64,000 nucleotides of DNA from Jaapia argillacea MUCL 33604 (taxonomy: Eukaryota > Basidiomycota > Agaricomycetes > Jaapiales > Jaapiaceae). Numbering within the stretch: the stretch's first letter is position 1; every line of letters starts with the position of its first letter. The stretch is taken from NCBI GenBank assembly GCA_000697665.1, contig KL197720.1, positions 1,053,987-1,117,986 on the forward strand, in the 5' to 3' direction. Made by a program: the position numbers and the translations under genes. Under the pieces are notes generated by a model. It saw only the letters and a list, made by a program, of their open reading frames with translations, was not told where the DNA came from and searched no databases. Of the stretch, positions 36,505 to 48,118 are shown piece after piece.

Positions 36505-38047
36505 TTACATCTCGTCCAAAGCGTCGTCTTGTCTACTGCAGTAAATAGCCGACGTGAAGGGTTGACGAGGGTCGACGGACCCTCCGCCTGACAACATGTC
36601 CTTGCCACTTTGAGATGGTGGGATGTCACGGGGACAGGGTGACGAGGACGACTCGATGTCAGGTCGAGGGATCGTCGGATGAGATGCAACGTCTTGCATT
36701 GGGTGGCTGTCTTGTGCAGTTGCTGAAGAACTTCTCGAGCGGCAGTGAAGGTGGACGGGTATGCTTCGCCTCCCGCTGGAGGCCGCAGATCGTATGATAG
36801 AGCTCACGGCTGAGGAGAACGAGGGACTGGATGGAAAAGTCAGGATTATTGAGTGGCAATTAGAAGATTGTTCGTACTCAAAAAATATTGCCACAATAGC
36901 ATAGCACAGCGGCAGCGCGCCGAAGAATGCACCGTATGTACACCAAAGTACATAACTCCACCATGAAGTGATTCCCTGGGACTCGTCGATGCTAAAGTCG
37001 GATGCTGCGCTGATACAATTGGTAACGACTGATAATGCATCAGTTGATTCCTGTTGAGAGCTCGAAGTGGCCAACTCACTCATGATGGAAGGGTATACGG
37101 AGATTCGCCACGCCACAGCTCGGGCCGTGTCATTGAATATGGTGTTGTGGGTTCTCTGAGTGATGCTCAAAACTCGACGACGTTGAAAGCTGTAGAAGAG
37201 CAAAGTGCCAAGAACCAAGAAGGTGGACACCGTCGTTACAAACGTGCTGAAAAGAGTCCAGAAGTAGAGGGACGCCATATGCCAAATGAATCGCTGGTGG
37301 GGATCTGTAATAGCAGTCCAACAAAAATTGGTGTTGAGATCCCAACCCCACACTCCCTTAATGGCTGGAAGAAAGGGAGAGCAGTTAGCATGATGACCGC
37401 AATGCTGACAGTTGATCGGAAATACCTCCAGGTAAAGTAATCGCGAGGGCACAAACAAATGACCCTAATATATACCACTTGACCCATCCGCGCGTAGATA
37501 GACCGTGCACGAAGACCAGCTGCAAGTTCACCGCGATGAGCATCACGAGGAATTGCATGAAGAGAGCTGAATGGAGTATAAGTTGGATGGCTAATGCCAT
37601 AAACATATTTGTTTCGCTTACTCGAGAAGATTCCGAAGATCATAGACACATTGCACCATGTCGTGGGGCCAGTAATGAGACACTCCACTCTTGAGTAGAC
37701 AAGTATTGTGAGATAGCTAGAAAGGATACCACCGACGGATCTGACACGCACATGTAGGAAGCGCTGTATATCAGACTGACTAGCAACGACGATAAAAGCA
37801 TGATAAAACTCTGTCGATGTAACGCAGTTCTGGTTTCTGGATTCACTGATAGAACCAGGGCGAACGCAAGCACGACGAGAGCGCCCAACACGGCACCAAT
37901 TGCAGGCCCAACGGCTGTTGAATGGGCAAACTGATGAGAGTGAATCGCTGAGAAGTTGTGATTGTACTCACAGGTCCATATGACAATCTCATTCAGCTGG
38001 TTTGTCCAGGTAAAAGCTGTGGTATCATCTGTGCCGGTCAGAGACAT
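36505..38047 (-). CDS. Seven-TM receptor-like protein, copy B
   Basis: Tandem paralogue of the 33956-35539 gene. Seven exons (38047-37972, 37914-37752, 37689-37622, 37566-37426, 37364-37080, 37028-36878, 36826-36505) encode 401 residues. Internal exons 2-6 are 163, 68, 141, 285 and 151 bp, exactly as in copy A. Helices: VGPAIGAVLGALVVLAFALV; MQFLVMLIAVNLQLVFVH; TLFSTFVTTVSTFLVLGTLL; VLWCTYGAFFGALPLCYAIV. Loop WGWDLNTNFCWTA matches copy A; tail begins FFDPSFSSAVSSIIRSA and is Ser/Arg-rich. The first exon is unlike copy A, so the N-termini have diverged. Likely a G-protein-coupled receptor of unknown ligand. Confidence 0.75.
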
Positions 38048-38809
38048 CTCGGGATTTCAACGTCGGGGGAGTTCGTTGATGCCGCTTCCTCGAGCTCCAA
38101 TTCACCTTGAAGGGTGAATAAAGGCCATGCTGCTACTACCACCAGCTGAGTAGCGAGAAATCCGTGGCGGGTCCCGAAGGGGTTTTGGAACCTTGAAATC
38201 TCTAGTGAACTCTGCAAGGCAGGTGCCGGAAGTCCGTTTATCCATGACATTCATGAGACAGTCGAACCGATGCTTCGACGACCCTGGATTCCAAATTTCG
38301 CAAGGTCTCCAGAACCCGGAAAGTATGCCGGCGGTTTATGTATAATTTGAAGTCACCATCGTTTAGATCTAGTCCTTGAGCTTGCGCTATCTGGGTTTAA
38401 ATAAGTATACTGTCGGCGAAAGTAGCAGCGTAGACAAAAGACTTCCAGAGACTCCGGGTTTCATGTAACTGGGAATAACGTATACTGTATTCCATCGTCC
38501 AGGTCACGGTGTAGGCACAGAAATGTATCTATTTGACCACCATTGAGTGTAAATCGGCCCTCCCTCCCGCGGAAGATGAGTTGAAGCCGAGTATTGAGTA
38601 GGGAGTCCTGAATTGCTTCTCGTCATACCCACGCCATTACCTGACCGAAGCACCCTCTCGACATCCCCACTAAATTTACCCATCCTCCGTTTATCCTGGA
38701 TCCAGCACCCACGAAGTTCTGGTGGAGAGCGCGACTAAGTTGAGCGAGCCACACAAGGCGACGAGGGTAAATATTCCGAAGTGTCACCCCAATGGTGGGA
38801 GGTCTCATG
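38048..38809. other. Spacer upstream of receptor copy B
   Basis: About 760 bp between the receptor start and the 3' end of the polymerase eta gene. Short ORFs only; presumed promoter. Confidence 0.5.
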
Positions 38810-41263
38810 TCACTGACGAGAAAAAAACTTTGTAATGCCGCTAGTTTCCTTTTGTTTGTTTTTTTTTCTCGTCGGAGTATTGGGCCTGAACTTGGCACCA
38901 CCTGAACTCTTGTCGGGCGCCTTTGAGAGTTCCTGTGCGAGATGGAAGTCGCTGTGCTCTGTTCGCAACGCAGCCAGAGCTTCCGCTCTGATATCCTCGT
39001 CCAGGCTGATATCACGCAAGGCCTCCGGTAAGTGGATTCTCTTCCGGCAGCGGTCACACGTAAACGACGCCGTGGGTAGTTCCGAGATTGCTTGGTCGCT
39101 GTCCATTGAGTGGCTGGTATCATCCTCACGCTTCCGTTTGAGATTGCTCCCCTCCGCGTCCGACGATCCGCGGTTCTTGAAAAAGCCTTCGATACTTTGC
39201 TGGGCCGCATTCATGGACTCGATACCAGTGAAGGATAGCTGAACGGAGGAGACCTTGAACGGCATAGATCCGGGAGCCCCATCTCTAGCCCCAACTAGCT
39301 CCTTCCAGAGCTTATCACCTGCCGCCGCAATGATATCCACCGTCACATTTCGGACGAAGGGAAATGCAGCTTGCTTGGAACGACTAGTTTGGTAGCCTTG
39401 GATATATCTCCGTCAGCATGAGGCAGACGACCATTCAGACTGAGCGAGTAGTTCACCTTGTCGGATATGCAGTACAATAGTCCTGGGCCACAGAGTCGGC
39501 GATGCTTCCCGAGCTTCATTGAGTCGCAGAGCCAATTCTGCGGCTAAAACTCGGATCCAGTGATGCCCTTCGGAGGTCTTCACGATGGGCTTCGGGAGAT
39601 TCTTGGAGGCTAGCATACTCTTGGTGATAGCTGACTTTTCCTTGACTATGAGAAGATAAATGAAGAGATCTGCAAGAAGGAAGAGTAAATGTACCATCAG
39701 ATCGGTCAATGCCACTGGATGCAAAAATAACATGAGGCAATTTACTATAGGCATGGCTGTAGCAACGGCGTACCGGAGGATTTCATAAACCCATATTGAG
39801 TTTTCTCCGAACTTTCGCTGCATCTCCTCTGGATAGACTCGATGAGACGAGGCTATGATTAGGAATAAATTCTCGTACCCAGGGAAATTGTACTATGGAG
39901 TGGAAATGAGTTTCCTGGGATGGGATGGGAGTGTGGGCCGAAACTCACAGCAGGTCCCCAACAGTCTTAACGTCGTATTCCTCGGCCAGTGCTTTCCCAA
40001 GTTTTCCCCCGAGAAATCGAATCTGACGAAGCATGCATCAGAAAGGATCCAAGAATTGCAACTCCCTTCTGCTGACCTTTTGGAAAGGCATCGGTTTGAG
40101 ATAGTTAGGAATGGCTGCGTTTCGAAGGATGCTCTGTGGGTGACATCGATGAGGGAACAAGCCCAGCACGAAGGGTGATACTCTACCTGGCTATTAGGTT
40201 TCCGATAAGATGCTGTGAGCTAAACCATAGGGATGAGACACCACCCTCGAGAGAACGGAGCAATCCCACCTTGGCGAGAAACTTGTTTCTCCCGATACCC
40301 TTTCAATTTATTCAGTAAAGGAAAACCAGCTAGATGGACGCCAACTAACCGCTGATGTTGTATAGCCCAATTTTGAGTGGATATCAACCCGGACCTTCCC
40401 CATCATTTCCGCAGCCATTGAAAGTGCAACGTCATGCCAAGTTGCGAGAGTATCGTCTTCGCAGGTTGATGAGTGTTCATTGTTGTCATCCGTCGGTTCT
40501 GGCGTTGTAGGAATCACTGTGCCCAGTCCATCCCACGATATTGGCGGAGGAGGCGGAAGAGGAGTGTCCAGTCCATCCGGGGCGTCTGTTGGTGGTTGCG
40601 ATAAGTACGGATAGCGTTCCATGAGCTTCTCGCGGACGGGTCGGGTGAAGTCGACGAACGCCTCGTCGATAGACGCCTTTTCTTAGTTACATATTGGAAT
40701 CAGATAAAACAAACAAGTGGGTCTGATCTGGGACATACCAATCTCCGCACCCGGCAACCCTTCCTTAAACATATTATATATTTTGACACTTTCCCGTCGA
40801 TAATGATCCAGTGATACCTGGCAGAACAGAGACGTTCGCTCCGTGTTTCGTGGCCCAGCAACAACTGACTCACCTTGTGCGTCTTCGTATCTGGCTTGTC
40901 CCAATATCCAGGCTCCTTCTCTCCCTCCTTGTACGTCGCCACATGCACAACTTTAAGTTCCGGGCATTTCTTCAGAGCATCGTCAGCTTTGTCCATTCGC
41001 GATATCCCAAATTTCCTGGCAGGATAGTTGACCGCGATCAAGGAGTCCCACTGCCGAACCACGAGTGGTATAGCAGGATCGACCTTTAGACGAACTTGCT
41101 CACAGGCAGCGTAAAAGGCGTCGCTGTCGCATAGTGCCACCACTCGTAAAGGATCTTTGACGCCAAGATTGTGCGAGAGGAGGTGACGATAGGTGATCAC
41201 TGGGTCAAGGTCGTCAAAGTCAGCTTCGGTCAGCTCGGTGGCCTTCGCCTTTCCCTTCCACAT
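38810..41263 (-). CDS. RAD30: DNA polymerase eta (RAD30)
   Basis: Y-family translesion polymerase that copies past UV lesions. Twelve exons join to 622 residues. Catalytic blocks: CDSDAFYAACEQV (metal site A) and KASIDEAFVDF (site B, Asp-Glu), then GIGRNKFLAKL, a thumb MPFQKIRFLGGKLGKAL, and a little-finger stretch SMLASKNLPKPI. Near residues 530-580 a UBZ-like finger follows (TCDRCRKRIHLPEAL, later EHSDFHLAQEL; C..C..H..H). A canonical PIP box, QQSIEGFF, sits just before it, and the last residues are GITKFFSRQ, a second PCNA-type motif. A 14-bp exon lies at 39879-39892. The start at 41263 is the ATG matching the family N-terminus (MWKGKAKATELTEAD); the frame stays open upstream. Confidence 0.92.
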
Positions 41264-41647
41264 AGTGTCGCCAACAGAAGAATGTAGATGCACGATGGTG
41301 GATAGTAATGAAGCCCCTCGCACTCCCAAATAGGGAGGATCAGAAACAAAGGACACGTGGCTCGCTGAACCATTGTTGGAATTCTCTTGGTGAAAAATGT
41401 GGCCTCCCAGTGGAAGGTAGCACAACACGAAGTGGAAAATTCACACTCCAACAGCAGATCACTTACACAACAGAGCCTTTTTTCCTGATGAGAATCGCAG
41501 ATGTCCCCACGAGACATCACTAGGCCTCGTTTCTAGTACTTTTCATCTGTGTTTCTAATTAGTGCATTGTTATGGTACAAGTATTGCTACCATTACCACC
41601 ACGGAAACGAGTACGAGAAGTAAAAAGATTCGAACGCCATCAAACGG
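41264..41647. other. Spacer upstream of RAD30
   Basis: About 380 bp between the RAD30 start and the arrestin-like 3' end. No gene seen. Confidence 0.5.
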
Positions 41648-43141
41648 TCACACGCGGGAGTGGTATGAAGGAGGTGCGAATGATGGACGATAAGAAATCG
41701 GACGGGGGCCAGTAGAATAGGCGGTGACAATCTCTACAGTATGAGACAGCAGCGTTTCATTCGAAGGCGAGGCCGGATTGAACGCGATCGCCTCAAATGG
41801 CCGCATCACAACAGAGTACTGGAACGAATCACAACTTACATGTCAGTATCGAGAACGTGACTGTATGCTAGACACGTTAAACGTACCTCGATGGAAAAGT
41901 TTTTGAAAGAGCAAGTTGGCTTGAGATTATTCGGTAGGGCTATTTCACCTTCGAGAATACGTACTTGATCATCGATTCTAGCTGCTTGACGTGGCCACCA
42001 GACGGCCATCTCCTCGCGATTTACGGCTGTGTGCATGGGGAACTTGGCGCTGCGTTGTAAATAAACCCTGGGAGCAGTCTGAGACGAAATCAGGTCGAGG
42101 GCCTGGGGATCTGAGCACGTCAATGACAGGATACATGGGATGGAGGTTCCCCGTGTATAGCACAACTGGGTATCGCGTCAGATATTAAGATTAAAAGGGA
42201 GAAAATCACATTACCGGCAATGCGAGAGAGAGCTATAACTCAGAAATTAACTTCGAGACACAAGATTAACAATACGAATACTCACCACAGCAGTTGCGCT
42301 CACAGGGCGAACAGTAAATATTGTTCCAAGGATCGTAGTGTTCGGCAAGGAAATCCACCCATCCCGGTCCCCTCCCAACCCTGGAAGAGGCGTACGACCT
42401 TGATATGCAAGCTGACGCAGAAGAGAAGGTGGGCCAGGTTGCGCCAAGGGAACGTATGCGAAGGACATCGAGAATCTGGCATGCGCAATGAGTAGCTGAA
42501 TAACGAAATCGAAAAAATGATGAACTTGTGATCTGGTCGTAGTTTTCCACGGCGAATGTGCACAAGAATTTCATACTGGATGCAGAGTTGGCCAACATTT
42601 TCCATAAAAGAAGGAGGCAGGGGGTATTCTCTGGTTTCCTTAGATCTGCCCACGGTGACCGTCGCAGGTAGGGTAAAGGAGAATGGCCAGGAAATTTGGC
42701 CGAGCAACTTTCCGTTGCGGATAGTTCCCGAAGATGAAGTGGGAAGGGAGTTCATGGTCGAAGTCCAGACAGTTGTATGAAGATCAAGAAACTTGTCACA
42801 CCCGGCAGGAACACCTTGCGAATCGGAGGGTACAGTTTCCCCTAGCAGCTATAAGGGACAAATTCGCATCAATGGTGAAGGGGGTTGGAGCACAAGATAC
42901 CTACAGACACTTCGATCCCCTTTATGACATCCTCTTTTATGAGGTCAAGGTCGATCAACCCATTGACAGAGTCACCTCCGATAAAAGATGGCATTTGATG
43001 AGAAGAATGGGCATTGCTCCGAACTCTCAAAGTTGCCCAAGCTCGACCACTATCATCCTCAAGCCGAGCGACGTGCTCAGTATTTCGGCGAGCGATGTGG
43101 GGTATGGAGGGAGCCGTTGCCTGGTAAACTGGGAGGTCCAT
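41648..43141 (-). CDS. Arrestin-like protein, copy 1
   Basis: Six exons (43141-42905, 42848-42526, 42475-42286, 42232-42215, 42165-41887, 41818-41648) give 405 residues. The arrestin N-domain is seen in FIGGDSVNGLIDLDLIKEDV, ISWPFSFTLPATVTV, YPLPPSFMENVGQLCIQYEI, VHIRRGKL and AYVPLAQPGPPSLLRQLAYQ. The C-domain starts LCYTRGTSIPCILSLTCSD and ends YSVVMRPFEAIAF. Such proteins are adaptors that link membrane cargo to ubiquitin ligases; no PPxY-type ligase site is obvious here, and the C-tail is short (PPSYHSRV). Exon 4 is 18 bp. Divergent from SEM1 with 380 bp between starts. A paralogue lies at 57579-59011. Confidence 0.82.
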
Positions 43142-43521
43142 GGTAGATCGAGAGATGGGACGAGATGCAGAATTTTTTGAAGGTTTGAGCACACATACTT
43201 AAGAGGCGAAGGATGAGGCGCCAAAGGGAGGTTGCAAGGGACAACGATAACAATTGGGATTCAAGTTTAAACCTCGATCAGATGGTAACGTTGACCGAGA
43301 TAATTGGATATGAAACATATTCCATACAGTGGAGCATGCTGCATGTGCGGCACCCAGCCAAGCATAATAAAGATTGCAGTGAAGCCTTGAAGGCGGTGTA
43401 GTAATCCCAGAAAGGATACTTTTGCCACATGGGTCACTGACGCGTTCCTTTGCTGTGTTACACGTCCAGCACAAGTCCAACCTCCAACACCTCTTGACCA
43501 TCGTTCACATATCAATCCAAC
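43142..43521. promoter_or_regulatory. Shared promoter region of arrestin copy 1 and SEM1
   Basis: 380-bp non-coding spacer between two divergent start codons; both upstream control regions must lie here. No specific binding site identified. Confidence 0.45.
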
Positions 43522-43971
43522 ATGTCTTCGAACGCGTCAACATCAAAGCCAGCCGTAGATACAGCGAAATCTACGACCGAGCCGCCCAAGGAGGAGGAAA
43601 GCCAACCTCATCTCGGCGTTCTAGAGGAAGACGATGAGTTTGAAGAGTTCCCCGTTGCAGGTACGTTCACTCCCTCGCATTCATTTATGCTCACGCTAAA
43701 TAACATTTGCCTTCCCTCCCTTTGCCTCTTATTTCAGATTGGGATGACTCTCAAACAGACTTGGCCCATCTGGGAGGTGCTACACCAGGCGCAGCGAAAT
43801 CGGGAGGCGATAAATTATGGGAGGATAACTGGGACGACGATGATATCGAAGATGAATTTAGCGTGCAACTGAGGTCCGTTAATCCTCTTTTCATCTGCGC
43901 CCTTTGCTGACTTTCCGTTCAGGAATGAACTCGCGAAAACTAGCAAGGGCCGTGACACAGAGATGCATTAA
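43522..43971 (+). CDS. SEM1: 26S proteasome subunit SEM1/DSS1
   Basis: Three exons (43522-43660, 43738-43873, 43923-43971) give 107 residues. The protein is small and very acidic, with the two conserved acidic/aromatic blocks EEDDEFEEFPVADWDDS and LWEDNWDDDDIEDEFSVQLR, then a short helix RNELAKTSKGRDTEMH. This is the diagnostic pattern of DSS1/SEM1, a disordered subunit of the proteasome lid and of other PCI complexes (TREX-2), and a BRCA2 partner in animals. The length, slightly above the usual 70-90, is due to a longer N-terminus (SSNASTSKPAVDTAKSTTE). Confidence 0.95.
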
Positions 43972-44297
43972 CCTGTCGAACTCGTCCCTGCTCTCTTCCT
44001 TTGTTGTGTACCATCAACGTCTTCATTGTCCCCTGAACCCGCTGTCGTTCTGCCTCGAGTCCGAATAGCAGGAATAAAGATTCATCGCAAGACATACATG
44101 ACGGGTCGTAAACATTACAGCAAGAAGCCAATCATCAATGATAAATTACTTATCCTAGAGAGCACGTCCCACCATATCCGCACCTAATGGGACCGTTACA
44201 ACTCCTCAGATCTCAGAATGAAGACGCCAACCATCGTCATCCATATCCATCCATCCATCCATCCATGGACACACTTCCAACAACGCCAAGAACGACA
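43972..44297. other. Convergent spacer with CCAT microsatellite
   Basis: 3' regions of SEM1 and the transporter gene. It includes a short tetranucleotide run of five CCAT units near 44247-44266. No gene seen. Confidence 0.6.
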
Positions 44298-46787
44298 TTA
44301 CACCTTCAAGTCGTCAGGAGATTTCTCAGAATCTTGTTCTGAAATAAGCTCATCACCAAGACCCATCTGAGCAGTATCATAGCCATGTCGCTCAAGATAT
44401 TCGCGGAACTATAGTCAAAATCGCAGATCAGTTCAATCACGTCGTCCAAACCCAACAGATCCACGTACTTTCCGATCTTCCTCGATCATTCCATCATGAG
44501 AGAGAGGCGAGATGAAGAAGAACGTGATGGTGGCACTCAGAATGGCCAAAGCACTTGCAACCCAGAAAGGACCAGTGTTTCCTCTATTCGACGAAGCACC
44601 TCCGAAATCTACGGGACGGCAAGTCAGGAGCTGATCGAGGTTCGAAGCGTGTGCGAATCCTAACGTACCGTTGATCATTGGAGGGAACGCTGCAACGATG
44701 GGCCGGCCGGGATCAGCGAGGGCAGACGATTGTACAAAAGAATTACGTACCCCAAGTGCCGACGAAAGCACCGACCTTGCCCACAGCTGCGGCGATACCA
44801 TAATATTGACCACGAACAGCCGTAGGACTTGTCTTCGATGCCAACAAACCGAGACAGTTGCCAGGGCCTTCGAACAAGACAGATCAGGAAACAGTAAACA
44901 AAGAGGACGAGAATGTGAATTCACCAACTTCTCCGAAACTCAAGAAGATTCCATAAACAACCTTGATTATATATTGTCAGTTCACGAGTTCCATCTTGGT
45001 CGATGGATAAGCTTACAGCGAAAGCAGCAATGTGGTTGGAAAGCCTAGAAGAAAGTATGAGGATACGGGATAACAGGCGTAGGGGACATTTGTGCTTACT
45101 GGACATATAGACCACTCATGATGAAGCCGATAACTGCTTGACAGAGCAATCCGAGGATCTGATAATAATAAAAAAGACAAGCCAATTAGGAGGGCAAACG
45201 CATGAGCGAGCAAGCGTTGAACGCACCATGGTATACTTGGGACCCAAATAGTCGACGATGAATGCACCGCCAATAGTTCCGGGCATGTAGAACAAGCTGA
45301 CGGAGACAAACGGTCAATACGGAAAGGAATTGTGGGAAGAGAAAATGTATTTACTTGATAACAACGTTCCAGCCGAAAACGATGCTGAGAGAAGTAGAAC
45401 CGCCAGTGACGTTGTCAACAACCGTGGAGGAGTAGATGCCGAACTTCGCAAAACAAAGGTTTCATGAGAGAAGGAAATTTCAGCGAGACGAAAAACATAC
45501 AGGATAACTAAACCAGACAGTCCATTAGTCAACCGTCAAGTAGGGGTAATAAAGACAACACTGACACGATGAAATCATAGATGAACCAGGTAAGGCAGAT
45601 GGCAGTCAACCCAACCCAGTACCTCTTGAGGATAAGCCAATAGGGAATCTTGGCCCGCTTCATGGAGTCCTTCTTGAATCGAGTCGGTTCTTCCATTTTT
45701 AGTCGCCAGATGAAGACGGCAGCAGCGGGGATGGCGCCAAGGCCTAGAGAAATGCGCCAGACAGCTCGGAGGTGGTTGAGGCCGCAACTACATCACAAGA
45801 GGGAAAGTTCAGAAAAAAAAAACTACGAAGTGGAGAAATTGACGTACATCCAGTACAGGACGAGGGGCACGAAAGCTCCAACGACGAAACCAAAGTCGAT
45901 CATAGTATCTGTCAACGACCCAACTCCCCTTTAACAAAACCTAAAATGCGCCCATCACTCGGACTTACTTGTCGCCAATGCAAACCACCTATGCTGAGCA
46001 TTCTTCGCAATACCAGGTTCCTCAGTCTGTTCCGAAGCAGCCACGGATCCACAAGGATACTCGGCTCCAACGCCGATACCAAGTAAGAACCTACAAGCTG
46101 AAAGCATGGCCAACAATCCTCCAAGACTGTGATGGGCTCCACTAGATGCAGCGGAGAGGAGGGAGAAGAAGGCAACGATCCCGGTAGCGGTCATCTGGGC
46201 GCAAATGGGAATGACTTGTGTTAATCGGTCGTTTCGATGCGAGGGAGCTCGAGAAGGAGCAACGCACCATTCCGAATTTACGACCAACTTTGTCGGAGAG
46301 GTAACCGAAGGTGAGCATACCAACGATGGTACCAGCGAAAGCCAAACTGGACAACGTGGTGCTGTAATTGTGAGCAGTAATTGCATCACTGCCATACACC
46401 CTCTTCAGCACTGGAGTAGAAAAAGAGAATCCAGAGTTAGATTGACGGGTTTTGCGAGGATAAGACTGGAGAGTTTACGAACGGGTGTTGACTATCCAGA
46501 AGCCAAGTCAGCAAAGTTGTGATGTTCAACTTGTACGAGGTTGGGGTTCAATGTTCGAGACTCACCACTACCGATGACATTATTGGCATATCCTGTCAAA
46601 TAGGTTAGCTCGATTGTCACAACCGATCAAATAGCGGATTGACCGCATCCTCACCATCAGAAAATAGAGCTGTCCCACAGCTATAAAATCACAAATAATA
46701 GGCTATGGGCGGGGTCCGATTGCAGAACAGGAGATAAACGCACGCAAAGATAAGAGACACCTGCGAGAGGGTAGTCTTTCCAGACAT
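44298..46787 (-). CDS. MFS phosphate/glycerophosphodiester transporter (GIT1/PHO84 type)
   Basis: Plasma-membrane major facilitator of the phosphate:H+ symporter group, roughly 540 residues from more than a dozen exons. Seen in order: [33 protein letters not shown], the MFS loop [34 protein letters not shown] then [19 protein letters not shown] (typical of Git1-type permeases), later [37 protein letters not shown] in the central loop, and the end [19 protein letters not shown] 9-bp exon lies at 46483-46491 coding VNT. I resolved the exons at both ends and traced the middle by motif only. Substrate (phosphate or glycerophosphoinositol) is by family. Confidence 0.85.
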
Positions 46788-47384
46788 ATTTGCAAGCTAA
46801 TAGAGCTCAGGTCAACTCAGGGAGGACACAGAGGAGACGAGCGATGTGCTTGAAGGACTGGAGCCAAGAGATCTGTTTTTATACGGGGCACCATGCTGCC
46901 TGGTCTGCAGCTTCTTTGATGTCGGAGGGGCAGCGAGCGATCTATACTGGGAGTCGACCATATGATTGGTTTCCTCTTACAGAACTCGCTTCTTCTCCCA
47001 CTTCGAATTGACGTCGTTCTCAGGGACCAGAGCCACGTTCGTAAAGGCAGCGTATGCTCCGACACCGCTCGTCTCCAATCGCCGACTCCAGCAGCCGCAG
47101 ACCGACCATCGTGCACGGGCGCAACTCGAGACTCAGTTACCGACGATGAAGCTTTTCAACGCCTCGAGTTCTCTTCCGCGTTCGGCGCATCTGGAGAATT
47201 TGAAAGGTTGGCAGAAGGTAATTATCCTTATCTCCAGTCGCACAAACGTTGTGATGGTACAAACCCTAATCGTAAATTGCCCATCGGGATTCCCAAAAAA
47301 AAACTCAAAAAGCCAATTCCAACACATCGCCACACTCCCTCGAATGCACCTGATAACCACACGATTCCTGTCATCCCAAACCTT
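46788..47384. other. Spacer upstream of transporter gene
   Basis: About 600 bp between the transporter start and the DUF6593 gene 3' end. A 199-codon plus-strand ORF (46966-47565) runs through it and into the antisense of the DUF6593 gene; it has no recognisable features and I leave it out. Confidence 0.5.
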
Positions 47385-48118
47385 CTACGAGAACGCCCCT
47401 CCACCAAAGGCCAGAGCTCGAGACCTCCCTACCACCTCATTCTCACTTAACCTTCGATCCTTCTCGAGCATCAAGAAGGATATAACGATCAAATCGCAGA
47501 TCTCCATGCCACGGGAATCAATCAATAGCTTCGCCGGTGTGATAGAAGGTGGGTTAGAGGTATAATCCTTCGCGGACTTTTGAAAACGAGCGATGGGACG
47601 GGTCTTGTCGTCGGAGCCGTAGAGCTATCGCAAGAGATTAGTTAGACCAGAGTATGAGGATGGCGGGGCGAGAGGGATAGATGGATCAGGAGACTTGCCT
47701 CGAGCGCCAGACCGGGTGCATTACCTTTCCATTTGAACTTGCGGCCATTGGTATCCTCGAACGTGACCGTGCTGCAAAGACAATTAACATCCAGATCGAC
47801 AACATTTCCTTTAAACAAAGAGAGCGTGCGCAGAAATCAAACTCACTCTTTGAAAGGTATCATACTCTTCTTCAGCCAAGTTCTAGCTGGCATCGACACC
47901 CCGCCATTCTCGCTCCCAAGAGTCAACTTGTGCCCTCTGACAGCATCTCTCCACTCGGAAGTGGCGATGACAGAACCCAAGGCGTTCTTGATGGTCGTCA
48001 CCGGGTTCTTTCCTGTAGACTCGGAGGTAACGGTGTAGAGAACCTCGTGGGTGTCGATGTCACGAAGGGTACAATTGGCTGGGTTGTCGGGCAGGCAGAG
48101 GAGAGTGGTGACGGACAT
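47385..48118 (-). CDS. DUF6593 family protein
   Basis: Three exons (48118-47847, 47771-47699, 47624-47385) encode 194 residues. The pattern fits the basidiomycete family DUF6593: NPANCTLRDIDTHEVLYTV, GSVIATSEWRDAVRGHKLTL, GRKFKWKG, and LLIDSRGMEICDLIVISFLM, then LEKDRRLSENE. Members are small single-domain proteins of unknown function, abundant in mushroom genomes. Oddity: the intron at 47625-47698 uses a GC donor (GAG|GCAAGT...GATAG|CTC); no GT alternative is needed to keep the frame. The end beyond the domain is short (RSRALAFGGGAFS). Confidence 0.83.

Noticed and set aside
46966-47565. A 199-codon plus-strand ORF
   Set aside because: It overlaps the DUF6593 gene antisense at its 3' end and has no family features; the rest is spacer sequence.
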